A DNA stretch of 64,000 nt from Azospirillum soli (GTDB lineage: Bacteria; Pseudomonadota; Alphaproteobacteria; Azospirillales; Azospirillaceae). Position 1 is the first letter of the stretch. Each line of letters begins with the position of its first letter. Below, in pieces: positions 34,562 through 43,246 of this stretch. The stretch lies in the NCBI RefSeq assembly GCF_017876165.1, contig NZ_JAGINQ010000002.1, positions 434,001 through 498,000 of the forward strand, written 5' to 3'. The notes beneath the pieces are model-generated. The model ran no database searches. It was not told where the DNA came from and was given only the letters and a program-made list of their open reading frames with translations. Position numbers and translations under genes: made by a program.

Positions 34562-36493
34562 TCAAATCCCTTCGCCCAACGCCCCTTCCTCCACCGCGCC
34601 GACGCGTGAGGCGGGGAAGGTGAGGAACACGGTCGTTCCGACACCCGGTTCGCTCTCGATCCGGAACTCGCCGCCGTGCAGCGCGATCAGAGCGCGGGTC
34701 AGCGGCAGGCCGAGGCCGGAACCGCGCTCGGTCGCCACTGTGCGCTCGTGCACTTGGCCGAAAGCGTCGAGCGCCTGGGGGATTTGCTCCGGGCCCATGC
34801 CGATGCCGTTGTCGGCAACGCTCAGCGTGATTCCGCCATCAGTGGTCAGTTCGGCGCGCACCACGACGCGGCCGTTCGACGGGCGGGCGAACTTGATGGC
34901 GTTGGCGATCAGGTTGGTCAGCATCTGCCGGATCAGCGAAGCGTCGCCGTGCACGCTCGGCAGATCGTCGGGGATGTCCATCACCAGGGACACCGCCGCC
35001 TCGGCCGCCCTTGGGTGCATCATGCCGAAGGTCAGATCGACCAGCAGGGACAGGTTGCAGGCTTCCTCGTTCAGGGTCATCCGCCCCGCTTCGATCTTCG
35101 CGAGATCGAGCAGGTTGTTGATGAGGTCCAGCATGTAGACGCCGGCCGCCGCGACCTGCCCGGCGTAGTCGCGGTAGCGCGGGTTGTTCGGCCCCATCAC
35201 TTCGTCGCGGATGATTTGCGAGAAGCCCAGCACGGCGTTCAGCGGGGTGCGCAGCTCGTGGCTCAGATGATGGACGTAGTCGGACTTGCGCTGGTTGGCG
35301 CGTTCCGCCTCGTCACGGGCGGCGCGCAGCTCGGCCTCGCGCGCCTTCAGGTCGGTGATGTCGGCGCGGATGCCGACGATGCCGCCCTCATGCGTCCGCC
35401 ATTCCTCGATGCGCAGCCAGCGCCCGTTGTGAAGCTGCACCTCCAGCGGCGGGCCGGCGTTGCTGTGCTGGGCGATGCGCCGCGCGATCCAGGACTCCAG
35501 ATTCTCCGGCGGAATGCCGTAAAGACCGCGTTTGGCGCCCTCGCGCAGCACCGTTTCGAACGGCGTTCCTGGGGTGGTCAGGTCGGCGTTGGCGGCGAAC
35601 AGCTCGCGGTAGCGGGAATTGCAGAGCACCAGCCGGTCCTGCGCGTCGTACAGGACGAAGCCTTCGGTGATGCACTCGATGGCGTCCACCAGCAGGTCGT
35701 GGGCGCGCCGCGCCCCGCGCTCGGCCAGCACGCGTTCGGTGACGTTGCGGATGCTGCACAGGATGCGGTGGCCGTCCATCAGCGCGACCAGCCGCGCCTC
35801 GAAGAACTTGTCGCCGTTGGAGAGGGAACCCGGAAGGGCGGGCAGGGTGAAGTCCAGGCCCGTGACCGTCTCGCCCCCGTTCAGCCGCTCCAGCGCCGCC
35901 GCGACCAGACCGGCCGCCGGTTCGGGCAGCACCTCCTGCACGCGGTGGTTCAGGAAGCGCTCGGCCGGCACGTTCAGGTCGGTCGGGTTGACGGCGGCGA
36001 AGTCGAGGATGGTGCCGTCGCGTTGCAGCTCGAACCGGATGTCGGGATAGGCGTAGGACAGCGCGACCAGCTGTTCGGTCAGGCGCATCACCTCCTGGCG
36101 GACGGCGCTGTCGGGCCGGGCCTCGATCAGGATCAGGTCTGCGGAGCGGGGCGCCGGCGACAGCCGGGTTTCCACCTCCAGCGGCGGGGCATTATCGACG
36201 GTGAAGATGACGCGCGCCTCGGTCCGGTGGCCGGAGGCGGCGGTCTCCAGCGCGCGCTGCAACTCGGTCGTGTTCTCCAGACGGATCGCCGCCGGTGGGG
36301 CGCTGGGTGAAAGGTCGAGGAAGGTGCGGGCCGACGGGTTCAGCCAGACCGTTTTTCCGGGCGGTGCTCCGCGATCCCAGCGAACCAGCCACAAGGGCGT
36401 GCTCAGACCTTCCAGGAACTCCAGCCCGGCAAGTTCCGCCTCCATAGGCTGGAACACGGTCATCGGCGGCGTCGCGTGGTAAAGGCCATGCAC
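34562..36493 (-). CDS. PAS-domain sensor histidine kinase
   Basis: A 643-residue soluble hybrid-free kinase. At least two PAS-like regions (about 145-260 and 270-385) precede a coiled coil, the HisKA domain with phospho-acceptor His in HHLSHELRTPLNA (near residue 410), and a HATPase domain (N box NLIANAIKFARP, G boxes DNGIGM and GSGLGLPL). There is no membrane helix, so it is a cytoplasmic sensor; the ligand is unknown. The start is GTG with AGGA just upstream; ATG 36463 is an alternative without a ribosome-binding site. No response regulator is adjacent. Confidence 0.92.
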   Translation of the reverse strand: MHGLYHATPPMTVFQPMEAELAGLEFLEGLSTPLWLVRWDRGAPPGKTVWLNPSARTFLDLSPSAPPAAIRLENTTELQRALETAASGHRTEARVIFTVDNAPPLEVETRLSPAPRSADLILIEARPDSAVRQEVMRLTEQLVALSYAYPDIRFELQRDGTILDFAAVNPTDLNVPAERFLNHRVQEVLPEPAAGLVAAALERLNGGETVTGLDFTLPALPGSLSNGDKFFEARLVALMDGHRILCSIRNVTERVLAERGARRAHDLLVDAIECITEGFVLYDAQDRLVLCNSRYRELFAANADLTTPGTPFETVLREGAKRGLYGIPPENLESWIARRIAQHSNAGPPLEVQLHNGRWLRIEEWRTHEGGIVGIRADITDLKAREAELRAARDEAERANQRKSDYVHHLSHELRTPLNAVLGFSQIIRDEVMGPNNPRYRDYAGQVAAAGVYMLDLINNLLDLAKIEAGRMTLNEEACNLSLLVDLTFGMMHPRAAEAAVSLVMDIPDDLPSVHGDASLIRQMLTNLIANAIKFARPSNGRVVVRAELTTDGGITLSVADNGIGMGPEQIPQALDAFGQVHERTVATERGSGLGLPLTRALIALHGGEFRIESEPGVGTTVFLTFPASRVGAVEEGALGEGI

Positions 36494-36567
36494 ACGATCC
36501 TATCAGACCGGCGCCGTCCGTGAATAGGGGAGTAGCAACGGAGAAACGCCGGGATCAGCGAGCGCCG

Positions 36568-38217
36568 TTATGCTGCATCGGACCCGTTCGTGTCCCAGTA
36601 GTGGCAGGCCACCCGATGGCCGGGACTAACCTCGTCCAACGGGGGTATGGCCTGGGCACAGTAATCGCGCGCCCTCGGGCAACGCAGGCGCAACGGGCAA
36701 CCGCTCGGTGGGCGCAGGGCGGACGGAGGATCGCCGTGCAAGGCGGGCCGGCGAGCCTCGGCGGCGGCGATCAGCGCGCGGCTGTAAGGATGGCGGGCGT
36801 CGGCGGCCAGGGTGGCGCAATCCGCCTCCTCGACCACCCGGCCGGACAGCAGCACCAGCGCCCGGTGCCCGAGGCGCAAGCCGGTATCGGCGTCCTGCGT
36901 GGCGTGGAGCAGGGACAGGCGGCGGGTCCGCCGCAGTTCCAGAAGCAGGGTCAGGAAGGTTTCCCGCTCCACACCGCTCAGCGTCGCGGCGGGCTCGTCG
37001 CAGACCAGGAGGCGCGGTCCCGGCAGCAGCGCGCGGGCAAGGCCGGCGCGGGCGGCCTCCAGGGGAGCGAGGGTGGCGGGGAAGCGCGTCAGCACGGAGT
37101 CCGGCAGTCCGACCTCGCGCAGGGTGTCGCCGATCACGCGCGCGCGGCCAGCGGCGGGGATGTCGGGGCGCAGAGCCTCCAGCGTCTCGTCGAACTGCGC
37201 GCCGATGGTCTGGCCGGGGTCTAACGCCGCAGCTGGGTCGGGAAACAGCATCTGCAAGTCGCGGCGCGCCCGGCGCATGGCCTCCGGCGGGGCGGTCGCC
37301 AAGTCCCGCGCCATCCAGGCGACCTGCCCGCCGGCCGGCGGCACCAGCCGCAGCACCGCGCGGGCCAGCACCGACTTGCCGCTGCCCGATTCGCCGAGCA
37401 GGGTCAAAATCTCGCCCTCGGCAAGACCGAAGCTGAGACCGTCCACGACGGTCAGCCAGCGATCCTCACCGCGCCACGTCCGCCCCAGCGGAAAGGCAAC
37501 GCGCAGCTCGCGCACCGACAGGATCGGCGGGCCGGGCGGGGGCGCCTCGCCGTTGACGGCGGTTTCAGTGGGGGGCGTGGATTCGGTCAGGCGGCCCCGG
37601 TCGAGATTCAGTGCGCGGGTCGCCGGGCCGGTCACGCCGTCCTCCGGCCGCCCTGAAAGGACGAGGGCCGCGCCGGTCTCCCGTGCCCAGCCGGCCAGCT
37701 CGTCCAGCAGGCGCGCCCGCAGGGTGGGGTCGAGGCTGGCGGCCGGCGCGTCGGCCAGCAGAACGGTGGGTTCGGCGGCCAGCGCCAGGGCCAGCACGGC
37801 GCGCCAGCGCATCGGTTCCGACAGTTCATGGGGGTAGAGCGCCAGCCGGCGGGCGGCGGCGGAAACGTGCAGGTGCTCCAGCGCCGCGACGGCCCGCTGC
37901 CGCGCGGCGCGCTCGTCCAGCCCGAGATGGTGGGCGAGCAGTTCGGCGAACTGTGCCCCCAGCGTGAGGTGCGGGGTCAACGCCCCGTCCTGCGTCACCA
38001 GCAGGCGGCGGCCCTGGGCGCGGACCTCTCCCTCGATCCAGGCGCCCGGCGCCGGAAGCCCGGCAAGTGTGCGCAGAAGCAGGGTCTTGCCGCTCCCTGC
38101 CGCGCCGGTGATGGACAGCACCTCGGCGGGATTCACGGCAAAGCTCAGCCGGTCGAGGAGGATGTCGCGGCCGGTGTGGATGGACAGCGCCTCGGCTTCC
38201 AGAAGCGGCGTGCTCAC
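36568..38217 (-). CDS. fused double ABC ATPase of a peptide-type importer, degenerate motifs
   Basis: A 549-residue protein with two ABC ATPase domains in tandem (DppD-DppF type) and the C-terminal oligopeptide-transporter tail (PLRLRCPRARDYC). Both Walker A motifs are intact (GAAGSGKT near 38, GESGSGKS near 281). The signature LSGGQ is lost in both halves (LSEPM near 130; LAPLE near 380), and the first Walker B lacks its catalytic Glu (LLADAPA near 153) while the second keeps DE. It starts with GTG overlapping the permease stop (GTGA). No binding protein is in the cluster. Confidence 0.88.
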   Translation of the reverse strand: MSTPLLEAEALSIHTGRDILLDRLSFAVNPAEVLSITGAAGSGKTLLLRTLAGLPAPGAWIEGEVRAQGRRLLVTQDGALTPHLTLGAQFAELLAHHLGLDERAARQRAVAALEHLHVSAAARRLALYPHELSEPMRWRAVLALALAAEPTVLLADAPAASLDPTLRARLLDELAGWARETGAALVLSGRPEDGVTGPATRALNLDRGRLTESTPPTETAVNGEAPPPGPPILSVRELRVAFPLGRTWRGEDRWLTVVDGLSFGLAEGEILTLLGESGSGKSVLARAVLRLVPPAGGQVAWMARDLATAPPEAMRRARRDLQMLFPDPAAALDPGQTIGAQFDETLEALRPDIPAAGRARVIGDTLREVGLPDSVLTRFPATLAPLEAARAGLARALLPGPRLLVCDEPAATLSGVERETFLTLLLELRRTRRLSLLHATQDADTGLRLGHRALVLLSGRVVEEADCATLAADARHPYSRALIAAAEARRPALHGDPPSALRPPSGCPLRLRCPRARDYCAQAIPPLDEVSPGHRVACHYWDTNGSDAA

Positions 38218-38975
38218 GGGCGGCCTCCCGCGGCGGCGCGCAGTCCGTCGCCGATGGCGCACAGCGACCACAGGGACAGCGCCAGCAGCAGGGCCGGCGG
38301 CGCCACGGCCAGCGGGTCGCCCAGCCGGACGGCGGTTGCCAGTTGGCCGCCCCAGCTTGGCACCCCGTCGGGCAGTCCGAGGCCGAGCAGGCTGGCGAAG
38401 CTCTCCGCCGCCAGGGCGCGGGGCAGGGCGGTCCAAGCGGCGGCGGCCAGAGGCAAGGCTGCGTTGGGTGCGATGTGGCGGCGCAGGATGGCGCGGCCGG
38501 AAAGGCCGGACGCCTGGGCCGCCGTCAGGAACTCGCGGCGGAGCAGGCTGCGCAGCTCTCCCTGGGTCAGCACGGCCACGGCCGGCGCGGCGGTCAGCGC
38601 GACCATGCCGGCCAGCAGGCCCAGCCCGCGCCCGGCCAGACCGGAGGCGAGCAGCACCCCCAGCACCAACGGCAAGCCCATCAGCCGGTTCGCGAGGCTC
38701 ATCATCGCCCGCTCGGCGCGTTGTCCCAGCGCCACGGCGAGCGTTCCCCACACCACCCCGGCCCCGCCGCCGATCAGCCCGGCCAGCAGCGCGAAGGCAA
38801 GGCTTCCCTGCCCGGCGGACAACGCATCCGCCACGACACCGCCCCCCAGCAGCGGCGCGGCCGGAACGGCGAGCGCCAAGGCCGCCAGCACGGCAAGCCC
38901 CGCCACCGCCGGCCGGTGCGCGGTCAGGCGGCGGGAAGCCATGTGCCAGGGGGTGTCGGTTGCCGGGCTCCGCAT
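38214..38975 (-). CDS. ABC transporter permease, DppC-like (short)
   Basis: A 253-residue permease with about five helices and an EAA-type loop (EFLTAAQASGLSGRAILRR, about 155-173). It is shorter than usual DppC proteins (about 280-300), and the LGTD-x-GRD hallmark near the N-terminus is absent. It is coupled to the fused ATPase by a GTGA overlap and lies 10 bp after the other permease gene. Confidence 0.82.
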   Translation of the reverse strand: MRSPATDTPWHMASRRLTAHRPAVAGLAVLAALALAVPAAPLLGGGVVADALSAGQGSLAFALLAGLIGGGAGVVWGTLAVALGQRAERAMMSLANRLMGLPLVLGVLLASGLAGRGLGLLAGMVALTAAPAVAVLTQGELRSLLRREFLTAAQASGLSGRAILRRHIAPNAALPLAAAAWTALPRALAAESFASLLGLGLPDGVPSWGGQLATAVRLGDPLAVAPPALLLALSLWSLCAIGDGLRAAAGGRP

Positions 38976-38985
38976 GTTGCCGCCC

Positions 38986-39738
38986 TCACGCCGTCCGGAA
39001 GCGCGGGTCGAACCAGCCGTGCAGCACCGCGCCGGCCGCGTTCAGCAGCACGGTCAGCCCGCACAGCCCGGCCAGCGCCGCGACCGCCGTTCCGGCGTCG
39101 CCGGCCCGCATCGTCTCAAGAAACAGCCGTCCGGCCCCTGGCAGCGCGAACAGGCCCTCCACCGCGACCGCGCCGGCCACCACGGTGATTACGGGGCTCC
39201 GCAGGCCACCCGCCACCGGAGCGAGGCCGAGCGGCACGGCGTGGTGCCACAACACCGCCTTGTTGCTGAGGCCGCGTCCGCGGGCCGCGAAGATCGCGCC
39301 GCCATCAATCATGTTGCCGTCAAGCGCCCCGTCCAAGGCTTGGCGCGCAACCCGCGCCGCCTGCGCGGCCGGCGCCACCGCCAGCGCCGTCCAGGCGAGA
39401 ACGAGGGTGAAGGACCTGTCCGTCATCAGGGCGGCGAAGACCGCCGCCAGCAGGAAGGCGGGCACCGCAGGGCCGATTCCGCCCAACAGCATCCCCGCCC
39501 ATCCGGCGAGGGAGCGCGGGCGCAGGCCGGCGCTCAAGCCCAGGAGCGCGCCGATCCCGGTTCCCATCGCCAGGGCCGGAACGGTCAGCGCGACGGTCAG
39601 GGGCAGGGCCTCGACCATCGCCCCCAGCGCCTCTGCCCAGCCGTGCCCGGTCGCCTCGGCCGCGACGGCGGCGAGCAGGGCGAACAGCGCAAGGGCGGGT
39701 ACCGCGGCGGTGAACCGTCGTGCGGTAAAGCTCAGCAT
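38986..39738 (-). CDS. ABC transporter permease, DppB-like (short)
   Basis: A 250-residue permease, about 60 residues shorter than typical DppB. Five to six helices and an EAA-like loop (MIDGGAIFAARGRGLSNKA, about 155-175) are visible. The start is taken at the ATG before LSFTARRF, the usual N-terminal pattern; a GTG 24 nt upstream is also possible. Neither has a clear ribosome-binding site. It is first gene of a three-gene importer cluster without binding protein. Confidence 0.8.
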   Translation of the reverse strand: MLSFTARRFTAAVPALALFALLAAVAAEATGHGWAEALGAMVEALPLTVALTVPALAMGTGIGALLGLSAGLRPRSLAGWAGMLLGGIGPAVPAFLLAAVFAALMTDRSFTLVLAWTALAVAPAAQAARVARQALDGALDGNMIDGGAIFAARGRGLSNKAVLWHHAVPLGLAPVAGGLRSPVITVVAGAVAVEGLFALPGAGRLFLETMRAGDAGTAVAALAGLCGLTVLLNAAGAVLHGWFDPRFRTA

Positions 39739-39898
39739 CGGCGGGAGATGAGGTTTCACCAAAAGGAGGTGCCCTGACGGTACGCAGGTTGGTGCCGGTC
39801 GGGCAATGAAATTTCGCCTCTCGGCGGGGGGCGGGGAGGGACGGGCGCGACGTTTGTTATCCCTCCCGAACGCTCACGATTCCGTTTGGCCCGCCCGT

Positions 39899-42151
39899 AT
39901 GCTCGTCCCCGCCCCCGATCCGTCCCGCCGCTTCCTTCCGCCGGAACCGGCTCCGGCCCAGGCATCGCCGATCCTGGTGCCGGGGCGCAACTGCTGGCGG
40001 GTGGAGCGGGCCGAGCGCGTCGGGGTGATCGTCGATGCGGAGGATTACTTCGCCGTCGCCAAGGCCGCGATGCGCCGGGCGCGGCGCAGCATCTACCTGA
40101 CCGCCTGGGATTTCGACGCGCGCATCCGTCTGACACCGCAGATGCGCCGGCCGCGCCGTCCCGACCGGCTGGGCAACCTGCTGAACTGGCTGGCCGCCAC
40201 CCGGCCCGATCTGACCATCCATGTGCTGAAGTGGGACTATGCGGAGCTTTTCGACCTCGCCCGCTGGTCGCAGCCGCTGTTCCTGCGCAACTGGCTGAGC
40301 CACCCGCGCCTGCATTACCGGCTGGACAGCGACCACCCGACCGGCGCCTGCCATCACCAGAAGATGCTGATCGTCGACGACCAGCTGGCCTTCTGCGGCG
40401 GGCTGGACATCACCGCCAACCGCTGGGACACCCGTGCCCACCGCGCCGACGAGCCGCTGCGCCGCCAACCGGACGGAGCGCCCTACGAGCCCTTTCACGA
40501 CGTGATGATGGCGGTGGACGGCGACGCCGCCCGCGCGCTGGGCGACCTGTTCCGCGAGCGCTGGCGGCGCGCCACCGGCTGCACGCTGACCCCGCCGGGC
40601 GAGATGAAGCCCGAGCGGCTCGGATTGAAACGGCTCAAATCGGACCGGCCCAAACCCGATCCCTGGCCGCCGAACCTGACTCCGCTGGCGCGCGGCATCG
40701 GCGTCGGCATCGCCCGCACCGATCCCCGCTGGAACGGCCGCGACGAGGTGCGCGAGGTCGAGGCGCTGCACGTCGAGGCCATCGCGGCAGCCCGCCGGTT
40801 CATCTATCTGGAAAGCCAGTATTTCGCCTCCGTCGCGGTGGCCGACGCGATCAAGGCGCGGCTGGCCGAGCCCGATGGGCCGGAGGTGGTGGTGGTCAAC
40901 CCGGTGCGCACGACCAGCTGGCTGGAAAACACCGTCATGCTCGGCTCCCGCGCCCGTTTGACCCGCGAACTGCGCGAGGCCGACCGGCACGGGCGCTTCC
41001 GCCTCTACGTCGCGCTGACCGACGGCGGCGCCTGCATCACCGTGCACGCCAAGGTGATGGTGGTGGACGACCGGCTGCTGCGCATCGGTTCGGCCAACCT
41101 GAACAACCGCTCCATGGGCCTGGACAGCGAGTGCGATCTGGCGATCGAGGCCCCGCATGGCGCCGAGGGAGGCGCCGAGAGCCGGGCCGAGAGCCGCGCC
41201 GTGCGCCACGCCATCGCCGACGTGCGCAACGGGCTGATCGCCGAACATCTCGGCGTCGCGCCGGAAAGCGTCGCGGCGGAATTGCGCCGCCGGGGCTCCC
41301 TGATCCGGACCATCGAGACGCTGCGCCGTTCCGACGGACGGACGCTGAAGCCGCTGGAGGACCCGGAGCCCGGCACGCTGGCCGCCGCCGTGGCCGACGC
41401 TCGCGTCTTCGACCCGGAACGGCCGGTCGATCCGACGGAGCTTGTCCTGCGTTTCCTGCCTTCGCGCATTCCGCGCCGCCACCACTGGATCGCGCTGTTC
41501 GCCATCCTGCTGATGGTGGTCGGATTCTGGGGCCTGTGGAATCACACCCCGCTCCGGGACTGGGCGCAGTTGGATGTGGTGATGGACGCCATGGGGCGGC
41601 TGCAGGGCGTGGCGCTGGGGCCGCTGTGGCTGATTCTTCTCTACGTGGCGGGCGGTTTCGTGATGTTCCCGCTGATGCTGCTGATTGCTGCCACCGCCAT
41701 CGTCATGGGGCCGTGGTGGGGCGTGCCGACCGCGATGGGCGGGGCGCTGGCCTCGGCCACCGTGCTGTTCTGGGTCGGCCGGCGACTGGGGCGCAAACCC
41801 ATCGAGCGCTACGGCGGGGCGCTGGTGCGGCGGGTCAGCCAGCGGCTAGGCGACAGCGGCGTGCTGACCGTGGTGGGGGTGCGGGTGGTGCCGGTGGCGC
41901 CCTTCACAGTGGTCAACCTTGTTGCGGGGGCTTCCCGAATTCGCTTTCTGGACTATCTGATCGGGACCATGCTGGGAATGATGCCCGGCATCATTGCTTT
42001 CAACCTGCTGGGCCATCAGCTTGAGCGGGTGTTGACTGAACCGACCTCTGGCGAGGTGGCGTTGCTCGCGGCGGTGGCCGCTGTGGCGCTGGGGCTTGGC
42101 TGGGTTGGCAACGCTGTGATGAAGAAGACGAGGGGGAGCGGCAAGCCGTGA
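39899..42151 (+). CDS. phospholipase D-like protein fused to a VTT membrane domain
   Basis: A 750-residue protein. The N-terminal two-thirds is a PLD-superfamily domain with both catalytic HKD motifs: HQKMLIVDD near residue 154 and HAKVMVVDD near 383. After a linker, about six membrane helices (about 525-745) form a VTT/DedA-type domain (GRRLGRKPIERYG, RVVPVAPFTVVNLVAG). Such fusions are usually annotated as cardiolipin-synthase-like or phospholipid-modifying enzymes. The next gene, an EEP-family phosphatase or nuclease, overlaps its stop (GTGA). The start is chosen at ATG 39899; in-frame codons before it look non-coding. Confidence 0.9.
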   Translation: MLVPAPDPSRRFLPPEPAPAQASPILVPGRNCWRVERAERVGVIVDAEDYFAVAKAAMRRARRSIYLTAWDFDARIRLTPQMRRPRRPDRLGNLLNWLAATRPDLTIHVLKWDYAELFDLARWSQPLFLRNWLSHPRLHYRLDSDHPTGACHHQKMLIVDDQLAFCGGLDITANRWDTRAHRADEPLRRQPDGAPYEPFHDVMMAVDGDAARALGDLFRERWRRATGCTLTPPGEMKPERLGLKRLKSDRPKPDPWPPNLTPLARGIGVGIARTDPRWNGRDEVREVEALHVEAIAAARRFIYLESQYFASVAVADAIKARLAEPDGPEVVVVNPVRTTSWLENTVMLGSRARLTRELREADRHGRFRLYVALTDGGACITVHAKVMVVDDRLLRIGSANLNNRSMGLDSECDLAIEAPHGAEGGAESRAESRAVRHAIADVRNGLIAEHLGVAPESVAAELRRRGSLIRTIETLRRSDGRTLKPLEDPEPGTLAAAVADARVFDPERPVDPTELVLRFLPSRIPRRHHWIALFAILLMVVGFWGLWNHTPLRDWAQLDVVMDAMGRLQGVALGPLWLILLYVAGGFVMFPLMLLIAATAIVMGPWWGVPTAMGGALASATVLFWVGRRLGRKPIERYGGALVRRVSQRLGDSGVLTVVGVRVVPVAPFTVVNLVAGASRIRFLDYLIGTMLGMMPGIIAFNLLGHQLERVLTEPTSGEVALLAAVAAVALGLGWVGNAVMKKTRGSGKP

Positions 42152-42960
42152 TCCGATTCAGCCGAGAGCGTGTCGAGCGGATCGCCGCCGCACTGCGCGC
42201 CGCGCGCGCCCGCCGCCCCAAGCGCCGCTTCGACGGGCGCATGGGGACTGTGCCCGAAGGCATGGCGGCGCTGCGCATCGCCACCTGGAACATCCACAGC
42301 TGCGTCGGGCTGGACGCGCGCTTCGCCCCCGACCGCATCGCCCAGGTCATCAAGGATCTGGACGTCGATCTGATCGGCCTTCAGGAGGTCGGCTGGCACC
42401 ACCGGGGCGAATCGGGGCTCGACCAGTTCGCCTTCCTGGAAAAGGCCACGGGGCTGACGGCCCACGCCGGCCCGACCAAGCACAACGAGCGCGCCCATTA
42501 CGGCAACGCCATCCTGACGCGCCTGCCGGTGCGCAGCAGTTCCTTCATCGACCTCAGCATCGGCCGGCGGGAGCCGCGCGGCGGCCTCGAAGTGCTGGTG
42601 GAGGTGGAGGGGCGGCCAGTGCGCATCATCGTCGCCCATCTCGGCCTCGACCCGTGGGAGCGTGCCAAACAGGTGGGCGTCATCGTCGACAAGGTGGCCG
42701 AGCGGCCCGACCTGCCGACCCTGTTTATGGGCGACCTTAACGAATGGGCGCCCAATTCCCCGCGCCTGAAGCGGCTAGCGCAGGCCTTCCCCGACTGGGC
42801 CAGCCCGCGCAGCTTCCACGCGCGTATGCCCACGTTGCGGCTCGACCGCATCTACGTGAACGGCGGGCTGACCATCCCCGCCTACGAGGTGGTGCGCACC
42901 GTGCTGACCCGCCGCGCGTCCGACCATCTGCCGGTGCGCGCGACCGTCGCGGTCCCATAA
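42148..42960 (+). CDS. endonuclease/exonuclease/phosphatase family protein
   Basis: A 270-residue EEP-fold protein. Motifs in order are TWNIHSC (about residue 49), LQEVGWH (about 79), GNAILTRLP (about 121), MGDLNEW (about 195) and SDHLPVRAT (near the end), which together form the divalent-metal active site. It is translationally coupled to the PLD-VTT gene, so a lipid or inositol-type phosphodiester substrate is more likely than DNA; this is inference from context. The start is GTG, overlapping the upstream stop. Confidence 0.9.
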   Translation: MIRFSRERVERIAAALRAARARRPKRRFDGRMGTVPEGMAALRIATWNIHSCVGLDARFAPDRIAQVIKDLDVDLIGLQEVGWHHRGESGLDQFAFLEKATGLTAHAGPTKHNERAHYGNAILTRLPVRSSSFIDLSIGRREPRGGLEVLVEVEGRPVRIIVAHLGLDPWERAKQVGVIVDKVAERPDLPTLFMGDLNEWAPNSPRLKRLAQAFPDWASPRSFHARMPTLRLDRIYVNGGLTIPAYEVVRTVLTRRASDHLPVRATVAVP

Positions 42961-43139
42961 CCGACCTTTCGTCTAGGGCTTGTCAAAGCGCCGTACCTCT
43001 CTCGATGATGCGCATGCCGCCGGAAGCGGATGCTCATTCGCAACGCACATGAGACATGTGCGCCGCAGCATCGCGTGGCTCTTTTGCCGCTCCCGACTGT
43101 TTCCTCTGCAACGAAGCCCGAGCTGGGTCGTCAGGCTAT

Positions 43140-43197
43140 TGACCTTAAGGTCATATGCTGTTCTCTTAAGTCTGTTGGTCATACGACCAAAGAGAAC
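43140..43197 (+). promoter_or_regulatory. palindromes in the phaZ leader
   Basis: A perfect 14-bp palindrome, TGACCTTAAGGTCA (43140-43153), is followed by an inverted repeat GTTCTCTT (43160-43167) / AAGAGAAC (43190-43197) that encloses TTGGTC-ATAC-GACCAA (43175-43190). The last two can stack into one hairpin. They lie 50-107 bp before the phaZ start and suggest operator sites. Confidence 0.5.
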
Positions 43198-43246
43198 GCC
43201 ATATCCCCGGCCGGGCGTGGGACGAAACCGCGTAGCGAGGACCCTG

